A stretch of 28,714 nt of DNA from CAYLVJ01 sp964501525. Its GTDB lineage: Bacteria; Patescibacteriota; Minisyncoccia; Minisyncoccales; CAYTKG01. Both the position numbers and the translations under genes were made by a program. Positions 1 through 8,026 of this stretch are shown piece after piece (the stretch's first letter is position 1; each line of letters opens with the position of its first letter). The notes under the pieces are model-generated. The model was not told where the DNA came from, searched no databases, and saw only the letters and a program-made list of their open reading frames with translations. The stretch covers positions 1 to 28,714 of the forward strand of contig CAZCSI010000004.1 of assembly GCA_964501525.1 (NCBI GenBank). The letters run 5' to 3'.

Positions 1-262
1 ATTGAGCTTTGTCGGGCCGAGGCCGGAATGGGTGAAATTAGCTAGTCGTTTTGAGAAGGAAATCCCGTTTTATAGAAAAAGATATCTTATTAAGCCGGGG
101 CTCACCGGTTGGGCTCAAATTAACTTTCCTGCTTCTACTTCTGTAGAAGAGGCAAAAGAAAAGTTTGAATATGACCTCTACTATATCAAAAACAATAATA
201 TCCTCTTGGATTTAAGCATTATTCTTAAAACCATAAGGGTTATTAAAAATAATTTCAAATAA
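1..262 (+). CDS. Sugar transferase, C-terminal part (undecaprenyl-phosphate glycosyl-1-phosphate transferase family)
   Basis: This is the C-terminal piece of a bacterial sugar transferase (PF02397 type). These membrane-associated enzymes move a sugar-1-phosphate from a nucleotide sugar onto undecaprenyl phosphate, the first step in building exopolysaccharide or O-antigen repeat units. The family signatures are visible: SFVGPRPE near the left edge, then KPGLTGWAQIN, then a conserved FEYDLYYI segment with a hydrophobic tail. The gene starts outside the window, so the catalytic N-terminal part and any membrane helices cannot be judged; the TTG at base 2 is an internal Leu codon. The stop is followed after 8 bases by a DUF218 gene and then a Wzz-like gene, so this is the end of a surface-polysaccharide operon. 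The sugar specificity cannot be read from this fragment. Confidence 0.9.
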   Translation, partial: LSFVGPRPEWVKLASRFEKEIPFYRKRYLIKPGLTGWAQINFPASTSVEEAKEKFEYDLYYIKNNNILLDLSIILKTIRVIKNNFK

Positions 263-270
263 AGAAAAAT

Positions 271-996
271 ATGTTTTGGTTTAAATTAATTCAGATTTTT
301 ATTCTGCCCAGCATTTTCAGTTTTTCGCTTTTTCTACTCGGGTTTTTGATTCTATGGGCTAAAAGAAGAAGAGCCGGCCAGGTTTTTGTTGGATTAGCCT
401 TAGCTTGTTATATTTTCTCTTCTTCAACCTTTGGAGCCAACCTGATGATAGGCTCCCTGGAGCAGAACATTGAGCAGCTGACTGAAGAGCAGATGAAAGG
501 AGTAAACAGGGCGGTGCTGCTTCTGGGGGGCGAAGAAACGGATCTCCTGCGCGCCTTGGAGCTGTTAAGGATATTTCGCATCAAGGAAGAAGACCTGGAG
601 ATAATTATCTCGGGCCGGGATCCTTTGAGAGCGGACGATGACAGCGCTTTGAAGACAAAAAAGTTCTTGGTGGAGCAGGGGGTGCCGGAGCAGGCAATCA
701 GGGTTGAGGCTCAGTCAAGAAATACTTTTGAAAATGCTGAAAAAGCAGGAGAGTTTGTGGGCCGGGAGCGTTTTTTTCTGGTTACCAGCGCCTATCATAT
801 GCCCCGAGCCTTTATGACCTTCAAAAATCTGGGGATGAATCCTGTTCCCGCCCCTGCTGATTTCAAGCAAAAAGAGTGCTGCGCTTTATTTGACTTTTTG
901 CCTAACCCCGCCAATCTTTTGAATTCGGACCGGGCTATTCACGAGTATTTTGGAATGTGGTATTATAGGTTACAGTACTTTGGAGAACAGCAGTAA
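271..996 (+). CDS. YdcF/SanA-like DUF218 membrane protein
   Basis: The 241-residue product begins with two hydrophobic segments (about residues 5-28 and 36-57, separated by a KRRRAG turn) and continues as a soluble DUF218 domain. That domain shows the usual pattern: a VLLLGGEE strand and loop near residue 80, IIISGRDP, then a Ser/Arg-Asn-Thr segment (SRNTFENA) and TSAYHMPRA. Members such as SanA, YdcF and ElyC are linked to envelope integrity or the undecaprenyl-phosphate carrier, but no reaction is firmly established for most of them. Position directly behind the sugar transferase and before a Wzz-like gene fits a role in polysaccharide or cell-wall assembly. The start is the ATG 8 bases after the previous stop; no clear ribosome-binding site is visible. 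The family call is firm and the exact role is not. Confidence 0.82.
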   Translation: MFWFKLIQIFILPSIFSFSLFLLGFLILWAKRRRAGQVFVGLALACYIFSSSTFGANLMIGSLEQNIEQLTEEQMKGVNRAVLLLGGEETDLLRALELLRIFRIKEEDLEIIISGRDPLRADDDSALKTKKFLVEQGVPEQAIRVEAQSRNTFENAEKAGEFVGRERFFLVTSAYHMPRAFMTFKNLGMNPVPAPADFKQKECCALFDFLPNPANLLNSDRAIHEYFGMWYYRLQYFGEQQ

Positions 997-1026
997 AATT
1001 ATATTCATAGTAAAACTAAAAACTTT

Positions 1027-1746
1027 ATGCAGGAACAAAAAACAACAACGATAAGGGATAATTATTACGAGGAGATAGACCTGATGGATTATGCAAGAGT
1101 GATTTTAAAGTGGAAATGGTTTATCGCACTCTTCTTTATCTTGGCGGTAGTTTTAGCCGGAGCTTTAAGCGAATTTGTGCTGCCAGAGGTATATGAGGTT
1201 AAAACTGGTTTAGAAATAGGAGAAATGAGCGGGGTTTTGGAAAGCCCGACACAGGTTGTGGAAAAAATTAATAATGAAACTTATCTTCACCAGCTGGCGC
1301 AGGAAGAATTTTTCTTTTCCGGGCTTGAAGCTAAGTCCCCGGAAGGGACAAACCTGGTGAGCGTGAGAGCAAAAACAGTAGAGCCGGAAAAAACAAAAGA
1401 AACTTTAACAAACCTCAACCATCTTATTGTTTTGGAACACGAACAGGAGTGGGAGAAAAGAAAAGGGGCGATAGAAGAGGAGATAGCAGAGATTTCACAA
1501 GAGGTTGGGTTTATAAAAGAAAGAAAGATTTACACAGAAAGCATTGCTCCCCTTTATCTTAAGATATCAAGCCTGAAGCAAAATCTTTCCGAGGCAAAAC
1601 CTACCAGAGTAGTTAAACCCCCTGTTGTTTCCGAAGGACTTGTTGGGCCAAATACCAAGCTTAACGTGGCAGTGGCGGGTATGCTGGCTCTTTTCTCCGG
1701 CGTATTTATTGCTTTTGTTGCGGAGTGGTGGCGGGAGAACGCCTAG
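1027..1746 (+). CDS. Wzz-like chain-length determinant protein (small)
   Basis: The 239-residue protein has the two-helix layout of the Wzz/polysaccharide co-polymerase family: a short acidic cytoplasmic start with an EEIDLMDYARVI motif, a first membrane helix at about residues 32-52, a periplasmic or exterior region, and a second helix at about residues 212-232 ending in EWWREN. Family members regulate the length of exported polysaccharide chains. The outer region here is short (about 160 residues) and includes a charged, probably coiled-coil segment (about residues 138-190). There is no C-terminal tyrosine-kinase domain. It follows the sugar transferase and the DUF218 gene in the same direction and closes the cluster. 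The Pro-rich stretch before the second helix (VVKPPVV) matches the usual Wzz arrangement. Polysaccharide type is unknown. Confidence 0.82.
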   Translation: MQEQKTTTIRDNYYEEIDLMDYARVILKWKWFIALFFILAVVLAGALSEFVLPEVYEVKTGLEIGEMSGVLESPTQVVEKINNETYLHQLAQEEFFFSGLEAKSPEGTNLVSVRAKTVEPEKTKETLTNLNHLIVLEHEQEWEKRKGAIEEEIAEISQEVGFIKERKIYTESIAPLYLKISSLKQNLSEAKPTRVVKPPVVSEGLVGPNTKLNVAVAGMLALFSGVFIAFVAEWWRENA

Positions 1747-1748
1747 TG

Positions 1749-1757
1749 TGTTATAAT
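1749..1757 (+). promoter_or_regulatory. Extended -10 promoter for the giant secreted protein
   Basis: The sequence TGTTATAAT is a perfect -10 hexamer (TATAAT, 1752-1757) preceded by the TG of an extended -10 element. It lies just after the Wzz stop. No good -35 hexamer is placed 16-18 bases upstream, which is acceptable for an extended -10 promoter. Predicted transcription starts near 1764 and leaves a leader of about 70 bases. The same nine bases occur before the hibernation-factor gene and before murA. Confidence 0.65.
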
Positions 1758-1803
1758 TTAAAAATGTTTAGGGGGGTCGAAAACTTTAATAAACTAACTA
1801 CAT

Positions 1804-1830
1804 AAAATCCTATTTTTTGGATTTTTTATT
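1804..1830 (+). promoter_or_regulatory. Terminator-like hairpin in the leader, just before the start codon
   Basis: AAAATCC (1804-1810) can pair with GGATTTT (1819-1825) around an 8-base U-rich loop, and a T-rich run follows up to the ATG at 1834. The shape resembles a weak intrinsic terminator placed between the promoter at 1749-1757 and the start codon. It could act as an attenuator or could limit ribosome access. An upstream run of six G (1771-1776) might take part in an alternative fold. The stem is AT-rich and only 7 bp, so function is uncertain. Confidence 0.4.
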
Positions 1831-1833
1831 TTT

Positions 1834-4800
1834 ATGGGTAACTTAAAAAAGTTTAAAAAGATTCTAAGCGGAGCAGTGGTTGTAACGATAGCTTTAAGCT
1901 CTTTTCTTATTCCCTTAAGAGCAGGAGCAGATACTTACTTTACTTCCTTCAGCGTTACTCCCGTAACCGGGAGCGATGACGAACTTATAGGAAACAGCAG
2001 TGCTTCTTGGCAGTTTGCTTTTAATAATACTGATTCGACACCTCTTACTACAGAAGATAAGATTAAAATTACTTTTCCCCATATTCAAGGGGGACGGCCC
2101 TTTGACCTGCCCGATGTTACCGCTTCGAGCACTGACATCTCGGTCTCAAGCTCTATTGAAGTGGAGGGAGACAATCACAACGTAGTGGTTGTTACCATTG
2201 AAAGCCCACAGGGAACCGCAGGTCCTTTCGCTATTACTCTTAACGGAGTTTCCAACGCGGCGGCTGCTCTTTCCGAGGTTGAAAATTTAACCTGGGTGGC
2301 AGAGGCTTTTGATAATTCAGACAACTCCTTGGGGGATTCGATAACTGCTGATTGTAGTCTTGTAAGATTAGGCGAGATGATTCCTTACAACCCTGACTTT
2401 TATTTTTCGGCTTCAAGCTATGATACAAGCACCTCCGCTAAATACACTTTAAGTTTTCAAGCGCCGACCGCCCTTAGCGCAGGAGATAAAATTATTTGGC
2501 AGTTTCCGAGCGCAATTGACCTTTCCAACGCTACCACTACCTCGGATCTTGATGATCTAACTAAAAACAATACCGGTACTGAGCCGGCAGTTTCTTCACT
2601 TGAGGTGGTGGAGACCGGGACGATGAATAATCTGGTGAGATTTCCTATCAGTTCAGGTTCTAGTGACGCTAACGACATAATTACTGTTTCCGTAGACAAC
2701 ATTGTAAATCCCAGCTCGGCAGATGTTTACCGTGGGTTCGGGATTTACACCGCTACAAGCGATAACGGAGTGATAGACGGCCTTCCCATGGAGGCGGGGA
2801 TGGAGCCGGACAGGATGGGGCCGCCCCTTTTGGAGTCAATTATGATCGGGGGTACGAACAGTATTACCTTTACGGTTAAAAAAGAAGCGGACGGAACTGT
2901 AAGCAACCTCAGCTCGAGTGAGGCGGATCTGGTCAAGGTAGGGCTCGCCTGTCCGGATAAGATGTTTTTTGTAGGGCAAAAATATGTAGACAGAGACACC
3001 TCACAAGCCGCTTATGAGGGGCTTTTAGACTGCAACTACATCGCTTTTACGGAACCGGCCCAGATGCCTCAGCCGGGCCAGGAGGTTGATGAAGATTTTA
3101 AGGATTTCTTTGAAAGCTATCTTGTGCCTGCTCAAAAAGAAGCGCCTGTTTCAGGAGGGGACAGCATAAGCGCTAATCTTACCTTTCTTATTCCTGACAC
3201 CTACATCAAGGGGAGTGTGACGGGCGGAGTTCCCAACAGCCAGGATGTGGAGCTTATGGCATTTTCCGGAAGCCATATGAGCTGGGCGCCGGTGGTAAAA
3301 AGCGAGGGCGATTACACTTTTGACAATATGGGGCTTGACAGCAACGGGACGGGTTACTTTAAGGTTAAAGTAGCAAGCGGTGACAGCTGGCAGCTAAACT
3401 TGGAACTTTTGGGAGAAGGGGGTGTTATGATTAACTCCACAACCAGTGATGAGTACTGGCCTCCAGACCTGGGCACCACCTATATTGAAGACGAAGATAC
3501 AACCGAGGTTGATTTGGGAAGCAATGCTTTTGTCAAGGCGGACAAAGATTTAACAGTTAACCTTACGGATACAGACGGCAGTTCGATTGCTGATGCTTGT
3601 GTTGAAGTAAGAAGGGCCGGCTTTGGTTTTATGATGGGTCCGGGGGAAGCTGACTGCAGCTCTCCCTACGAGTTTAAAGTGCCCAAAGGGTCTTTGAGTA
3701 TTGAGATAATGCAGCCGGGCAGGGGCAAGCCGAAAAGCTTTTCTGTTTATATGAAAGCATCCGAATCAAGCAAGACAAAAAACATCGTACTTGAGGCGCC
3801 CACAAGTTATATCGAAGGTACGGTAACAGACAGTGACGGGAACGTGATTGCCAATGCGGGCATCTTTGCTCACAGTTCGATGGGTGTGTTTGGTGAAGAT
3901 ATGACTGATTCAAGCGGGAGCTACAAGATATATGTGCCGGAGGGAACCTATACCGTAGAAGGCTTTGCGCCCGGGTTTGGAAATTTGACCAGACAAACAG
4001 GTATTACTGTTTCAAGCAGTACCAATCCCACTGTCAACTTTACAGTCAATACCAGCGACTTTAAAAGTATTAAGGGCAGGGTTTATACGGACTCCAACAG
4101 CAACGGGAGCTACGACTCTGGGACAGATACTCCTTACGAAGGAGTACAGATTTTTGGATACGGTTCGAGTGGAAGCAACGGAACTGTGACTCTTTCTGAC
4201 GGCAGCTATACCTTGAGAGTGCCGGCCGGCACCTACACCGTAAAGGGATGGTCTCAAGTAACAGGTGATCTTGAGGCTAAAACCGGGGTAGATGTTTCAG
4301 CGGGTAATGTGACAGGAGAAGATTGGACAGTAGCGGAACTTGAAACTCTTCAGATAAAAGTTGAAAATGCAAGCACTATCAGCCCCATTTTTGCCGAAGC
4401 GATTGCGCCGACTTCCGGACGCAGAAACCATACTGACGCTTGGGTGGTGAGCGGGAACGACAAGGTGGGCACGATACAGGTTTTGGGAGATGCCACCTAT
4501 GAGGTTATAGTTGGAAGCCCGGGGTTTGGCATAATTGGCTCTCAACTCTCGGTTGACCCGAGCGGGGCCGGTGACGATGTTACCTTTAGTTTACCCAGTA
4601 TGGCCGCTCTGACGGGTACTGTTACAAGCAGCGGGTCGTCTATTGAAGATGCAGTGGTTTGGGCTTCACGGATCGGAGGGCCGGGTCATTTTTCAACAAC
4701 CACTGATTCTTCCGGCAATTACTCTATGAATCTTCCTACGGACAGAAACTATGATGTCAGCGTTAACATTGGCGGTTATCTTTCCCCTGTGACAACAGTC

Positions 4801-6426
4801 AGCAATTTCAGCTCCGGTGATACGGCCGACTTTTCGCTTACAGAGGCGGGAGCCACTATAACGGGCACCATCACCTCCGATGGGTCAACTGCGATTCAAG
4901 AGGGATGGGTGTGGGCGGAAAAGACAACCGGTTCCGGCTGGAATGCTTCGCCGACAAATGATGACGGCACTTATAGTTTAGATGTTGATGACGGTACTTG
5001 GAAGGTTTTTGCCGACGGGCCCTGTTATGAAAAAAGCTCTGGGGTTTCCGCCTCAGCCGATTCAAGCGGAAACGATATCACTCTTACAGCGGTTTCAGGC
5101 TGCACCCCGCCGACACCAAAAGTGCAAACAATTACTCCTTCTACGGGAGGCACAGCTTATAATGATTCGGATGGAGACGGAAGCCCTGATATTGAGATAA
5201 GTTTTCCGGCTAATGCCTTGGGCACGGGCAGCACCCCTGTTACGGTCTCAATTAAAAAGAGGGATAATCCGGTAAGTACTCTTTCCAATACACCTCTTCC
5301 CAATGCTATGCAGGAGGTAACAATTACCAATAGCAGCGGTTCTCTTGTCACAAGCTTAAATAGTAAGGCAACGGTAACAATTCATTATAACGAATCGGAC
5401 CTGCCTGAAGGGTTTGATGAATCAGAACTTCAGTTTACTCAATGGAACTCAGCCACTAATAACTGGGATCCGGTGGCCACTACGGTTGATACGGACAACA
5501 ATAAGATAACGGCTAAGGTGGACCACTTCTCGGAAGTGGGCGGTGGATTGGGCAGTGTACCTTCTGCTCCAGGGGGGGTTTCCGCTTCTGCTTCGGGAAA
5601 CACCATCACCGTTAGCTGGAATGAGGTGACAAACGCCGCCTCTTATAAAATTTATCGAGCAGCAAGCAGCAGCGGGACGTACTCAAGTGTCGGGACCACA
5701 ACCTCTACAAGTTACAGCGACAGCGGTTTAAGTTATTCCACAGCCTATTACTACAAGGTTTCGGCTGTTAACGACAGCGGAGAAGGGTCAAAATCAAGTT
5801 CGGTTTCTGCTACGACAGATTCTTCTTCTGGCGGCGGCGGCGGAATTATTTTGGCAGAGGAAGAGTGTGGTGATTATGAAACAGCAGCAAAGTGTGAAAA
5901 CGAAGGGTGCTATTGGTACGAGGATGCTTGTCACGAACAAGCAGAACAATCAGAAGAAGAAACCGGCGAGGAAGAAGAAAGTGAAGAAGAACTTGAGCTG
6001 CCGAGTTGGGAAAAACCGTTTAGTCAGATGACAAAGGAAGAAGTTCTTGAGGCTATCAATGAGATTCAAGCTCTTATTGAAAAACTGCAAAGTGAACTGA
6101 TGGAACTTATTGGTCTTACAGGAAGGATGAGCGAGATACCATCCGCCTTCATCTTTGAAAATGCTTTAAGACCCGGCGCAAGAGGCGAAGGTGTTCTGTA
6201 TCTTCAAATGATTCTAAACTCTGACCCGGACACACAGCTTGCGGAAAACGGGCCCGGCTCTCCCGGCAACGAAACCAGCTACTTTGGTCCTTTGACAAAA
6301 AATGCAGTTATCCGCTTTCAGGAAAAATACAAAGAAAAGGTGCTTTCTCCCTGGGGGCTTGAAAAAGGAACCGGCTTTGTTGGAAGAACCACAATCAAGA
6401 AATTAAATGAACTTTTAGGAAGATAA
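1834..6426 (+). CDS. Giant secreted multi-domain surface protein with C-terminal peptidoglycan-binding domain
   Basis: The 1530-residue product starts with a Sec signal peptide: a Lys-rich start, a hydrophobic core at about residues 11-28, and a likely cut after A32 in RAGA-D. Two Ig-like beta-sandwich regions follow (about 33-320). Then come several modules resembling the carboxypeptidase regulatory-like fold, beginning near residues 456, 571, 656, 743, 924 and 1006, each with a GTVT/GSVT-type start and a later GTYTV or GNYSM-type strand. A ZU5-like region (about 1090-1240) begins with a DSDGDGSPD acidic, possibly calcium-binding loop. A fibronectin type III domain covers about 1241-1328. 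After a Gly run come a small four-Cys segment (about 1343-1370), an acidic linker, a short helical coil and a peptidoglycan-binding domain (about 1445-1530, with YLQMILN and FGPLTKNAVIRFQ). It is probably a cell-surface protein anchored to the wall and exposed for adhesion or host contact; that role is inferred. Confidence 0.85.
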   Translation: MGNLKKFKKILSGAVVVTIALSSFLIPLRAGADTYFTSFSVTPVTGSDDELIGNSSASWQFAFNNTDSTPLTTEDKIKITFPHIQGGRPFDLPDVTASSTDISVSSSIEVEGDNHNVVVVTIESPQGTAGPFAITLNGVSNAAAALSEVENLTWVAEAFDNSDNSLGDSITADCSLVRLGEMIPYNPDFYFSASSYDTSTSAKYTLSFQAPTALSAGDKIIWQFPSAIDLSNATTTSDLDDLTKNNTGTEPAVSSLEVVETGTMNNLVRFPISSGSSDANDIITVSVDNIVNPSSADVYRGFGIYTATSDNGVIDGLPMEAGMEPDRMGPPLLESIMIGGTNSITFTVKKEADGTVSNLSSSEADLVKVGLACPDKMFFVGQKYVDRDTSQAAYEGLLDCNYIAFTEPAQMPQPGQEVDEDFKDFFESYLVPAQKEAPVSGGDSISANLTFLIPDTYIKGSVTGGVPNSQDVELMAFSGSHMSWAPVVKSEGDYTFDNMGLDSNGTGYFKVKVASGDSWQLNLELLGEGGVMINSTTSDEYWPPDLGTTYIEDEDTTEVDLGSNAFVKADKDLTVNLTDTDGSSIADACVEVRRAGFGFMMGPGEADCSSPYEFKVPKGSLSIEIMQPGRGKPKSFSVYMKASESSKTKNIVLEAPTSYIEGTVTDSDGNVIANAGIFAHSSMGVFGEDMTDSSGSYKIYVPEGTYTVEGFAPGFGNLTRQTGITVSSSTNPTVNFTVNTSDFKSIKGRVYTDSNSNGSYDSGTDTPYEGVQIFGYGSSGSNGTVTLSDGSYTLRVPAGTYTVKGWSQVTGDLEAKTGVDVSAGNVTGEDWTVAELETLQIKVENASTISPIFAEAIAPTSGRRNHTDAWVVSGNDKVGTIQVLGDATYEVIVGSPGFGIIGSQLSVDPSGAGDDVTFSLPSMAALTGTVTSSGSSIEDAVVWASRIGGPGHFSTTTDSSGNYSMNLPTDRNYDVSVNIGGYLSPVTTVSNFSSGDTADFSLTEAGATITGTITSDGSTAIQEGWVWAEKTTGSGWNASPTNDDGTYSLDVDDGTWKVFADGPCYEKSSGVSASADSSGNDITLTAVSGCTPPTPKVQTITPSTGGTAYNDSDGDGSPDIEISFPANALGTGSTPVTVSIKKRDNPVSTLSNTPLPNAMQEVTITNSSGSLVTSLNSKATVTIHYNESDLPEGFDESELQFTQWNSATNNWDPVATTVDTDNNKITAKVDHFSEVGGGLGSVPSAPGGVSASASGNTITVSWNEVTNAASYKIYRAASSSGTYSSVGTTTSTSYSDSGLSYSTAYYYKVSAVNDSGEGSKSSSVSATTDSSSGGGGGIILAEEECGDYETAAKCENEGCYWYEDACHEQAEQSEEETGEEEESEEELELPSWEKPFSQMTKEEVLEAINEIQALIEKLQSELMELIGLTGRMSEIPSAFIFENALRPGARGEGVLYLQMILNSDPDTQLAENGPGSPGNETSYFGPLTKNAVIRFQEKYKEKVLSPWGLEKGTGFVGRTTIKKLNELLGR

Positions 6427-6443
6427 GAACGGCTCTTAAAAAT

Positions 6444-6478
6444 GCAAACGGCCTCCCTTAGAGGCTGTTTGCTGTTTT
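6444..6478 (+). terminator. Intrinsic terminator after the giant surface protein gene
   Basis: A 12-bp stem (GCAAACGGCCTC with GAGGCTGTTTGC, one G-U pair) closes a 5-base loop and is followed by TGTTTT. It lies 17 bases after the stop codon, so the surface protein is probably a single-gene transcript. The stem is nearly symmetrical and may also act on the other strand. Confidence 0.8.
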
Positions 6479-6594
6479 AGTTAAAGTCATTTGTAAAATT
6501 TAAATAAAAGGAAAATTAAAAAACTAAAAGAGTTCAAGGATTACTGCAGGGCCTCTGGAGCTTTGCAGGCTCGGATAATTACAGCTACAAAAAT

Positions 6595-7812
6595 ATGAAG
6601 GACGCTTATCAAAATGCGGTCAGCGAGGTTATAAGGACATCTAAAAGGCTTTCCTTGGGGGAGGAAGAGGTAAGCCATCTTTGTTCTCACAACCGATTGG
6701 TAGAGGTCAACCTCGAGGTTAAGATGGACAACGGGAAAAGAAAGGTCTTCAAAGGGTTCAGGGCCCAGCACGATAACACACTCGGTCCTTACAAGGGCGG
6801 AATCAGATACAGTCCGCTGGTTGAAGAACCCGAGATCAAGGCTCTTTCTATGGGCATGACCTGGAAGTGCTCTTTGGCCGGACTCCCTTTTGGAGGAGCA
6901 AAAGGCGGGGTGGCGGTTGACCCTAAAACCTTGTCCCGGTCTGAGCTGGAAAAGGTGTCCCGGGGTTATGTCAGAGCTTTGTTTGATATTATCGGTCCGG
7001 AAAAGGACATACCCGCGCCCGATATGGGCACCGATTCTCAGGTTATGGCCTGGATGACGGATGAGTACTCTAAGCTGAACCAGGAAAAGGTTCCGGCTGC
7101 TTTTACGGGTAAGCCGTTGGAAGCAGGAGGGCTGGAGGGCAGGGTGGAGGCAACCGGTCTGGGCGGAGCCTATATCTTGGCTATGCTGGCTGAAAAAGAA
7201 AGTTTAAGGCCGGAGAAAACAAGGCTGGCTGTTCAGGGTGCGGGCAATGTGGGTTCTCATTTTGCTCTTTTCGCTCAGGGGCTGGGATTCAAGGTTGTGG
7301 CCATCAGCAACAGGCAGGGCGGAGTTTATTCCGAACAGGGGCTGGATATTGAAAAGGCCTTGGAAAAGCAAAAGCAGACAGGAGCCTTTAAGAATATTGA
7401 GGGCGCGGAACAGATCAGCAACGAAGAGCTTTTGTGCCTGAAGGTTGATGTTTTGGTGCCGGCGGCGGTGGAAAATGTCATTACGGAGAAAAATGCGGAC
7501 AGCATCCGCGCCCCTTATATCCTGGAGATGGCCAACGGCCCTACTACTCCGGAGGCGGATAGGGTTTTATCGCAGAACAAAGCCCTGCTGGTGCCTGATA
7601 TTTTGGCCAACTCGGGAGGGGTGACCGCCTCCTATTACGAATGGGTCCAGAATCGAGAGCAGGAACAATGGTCCAAAGAAAAGGTATTTGCCCATATCAA
7701 GAAAAGCATGGAAAGCTCCTTTGCCCGGGTCTGGAAAGAAAAAGAGGCAGGCGGTGTTTCTATGCGCGAGGCAAGCCAGATGATAGCTCTTAAAAGGGTG
7801 CTGGGTATTTGA
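6595..7812 (+). CDS. gdhA: Glutamate dehydrogenase (Glu/Leu/Phe/Val dehydrogenase family)
   Basis: The 405-residue enzyme should interconvert glutamate and 2-oxoglutarate plus ammonia with NAD(P). The dimerisation and substrate domain carries the family signatures KGGIRYSP, GMTWKCSLAGLPFGGAKGG with the catalytic Lys, and PAPDMGTDSQVMAWM with the catalytic Asp. The nucleotide-binding domain shows VQGAGNVGSH (GxGxxG) and later LANSGGVTASYYEW. The residue after the second beta strand lies in ISNRQGG, with no acidic residue at the position that usually binds the NAD ribose, so NADP use is possible but not decided. Length is normal. The frame stays open upstream to a stop at 6517-6519 but holds no ATG, GTG or TTG, so the ATG is the best start. 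It stands alone between two intrinsic terminators. It may supply carbon, nitrogen or reducing balance in a small metabolism. Confidence 0.93.
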   Translation: MKDAYQNAVSEVIRTSKRLSLGEEEVSHLCSHNRLVEVNLEVKMDNGKRKVFKGFRAQHDNTLGPYKGGIRYSPLVEEPEIKALSMGMTWKCSLAGLPFGGAKGGVAVDPKTLSRSELEKVSRGYVRALFDIIGPEKDIPAPDMGTDSQVMAWMTDEYSKLNQEKVPAAFTGKPLEAGGLEGRVEATGLGGAYILAMLAEKESLRPEKTRLAVQGAGNVGSHFALFAQGLGFKVVAISNRQGGVYSEQGLDIEKALEKQKQTGAFKNIEGAEQISNEELLCLKVDVLVPAAVENVITEKNADSIRAPYILEMANGPTTPEADRVLSQNKALLVPDILANSGGVTASYYEWVQNREQEQWSKEKVFAHIKKSMESSFARVWKEKEAGGVSMREASQMIALKRVLGI

Positions 7813-7881
7813 TATGGTTGATATTGACAGAGCCTGTTTTTTTTGCTAAAGTATAAACGAGTGCGAAAAGCTCCTAAAGTG

Positions 7882-7916
7882 CAAAAGGCCCTGCTCAGCA
7901 GGGTCTTTTGTTTTTG
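7882..7916 (+). terminator. Intrinsic terminator after glutamate dehydrogenase
   Basis: CAAAAGGCCCTGC (7882-7894) pairs with GCAGGGTCTTTTG (7898-7910), one G-U pair, around a TCA loop, and is followed by TTTTTGATTTTTT. This is the most convincing terminator in the window. It separates gdhA from the murB promoter. Confidence 0.88.
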
Positions 7917-7934
7917 ATTTTTTCTTGAAAGAGC

Positions 7935-7962
7935 TTGTTACTTTTTTATTTTTTGTTACAAT
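7935..7962 (+). promoter_or_regulatory. Sigma70-type promoter for murB
   Basis: TTGTTA (7935-7940) and TACAAT (7957-7962) are separated by 16 bases, directly after the gdhA terminator. Predicted transcription begins near 7969, giving a leader of about 58 bases that contains a GC-rich hairpin. If this promoter is correct, the in-frame ATG at 7961 is not in the mRNA, which supports the start at 8027. Confidence 0.6.
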
Positions 7963-7970
7963 GAATATGG

Positions 7971-8017
7971 ACCGGGGGGCACGCACTCAAAAATATTTTA
8001 GGAGTTACTCCCCCGGT
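7971..8017 (+). promoter_or_regulatory. Structured leader (long stem-loop) before murB
   Basis: ACCGGGGG (7971-7978) is complementary to CCCCCGGT (8010-8017). Inside this 8-bp GC-rich stem a second short pairing, ACTC with GAGT, is possible around an A/T-rich loop. The element starts at the predicted transcription start and ends 9 bases before the murB ATG. It matches no riboswitch class I can recognise. It may control translation or mRNA stability. Confidence 0.45.
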
Positions 8018-8026
8018 TCACTTTTT

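Noticed and set aside
7925..8026. Longer N-terminus for MurB from upstream in-frame TTG/ATG codons
   Set aside because: The added residues do not resemble MurB, the promoter -10 covers the ATG at 7961, and the segment contains the leader hairpin.
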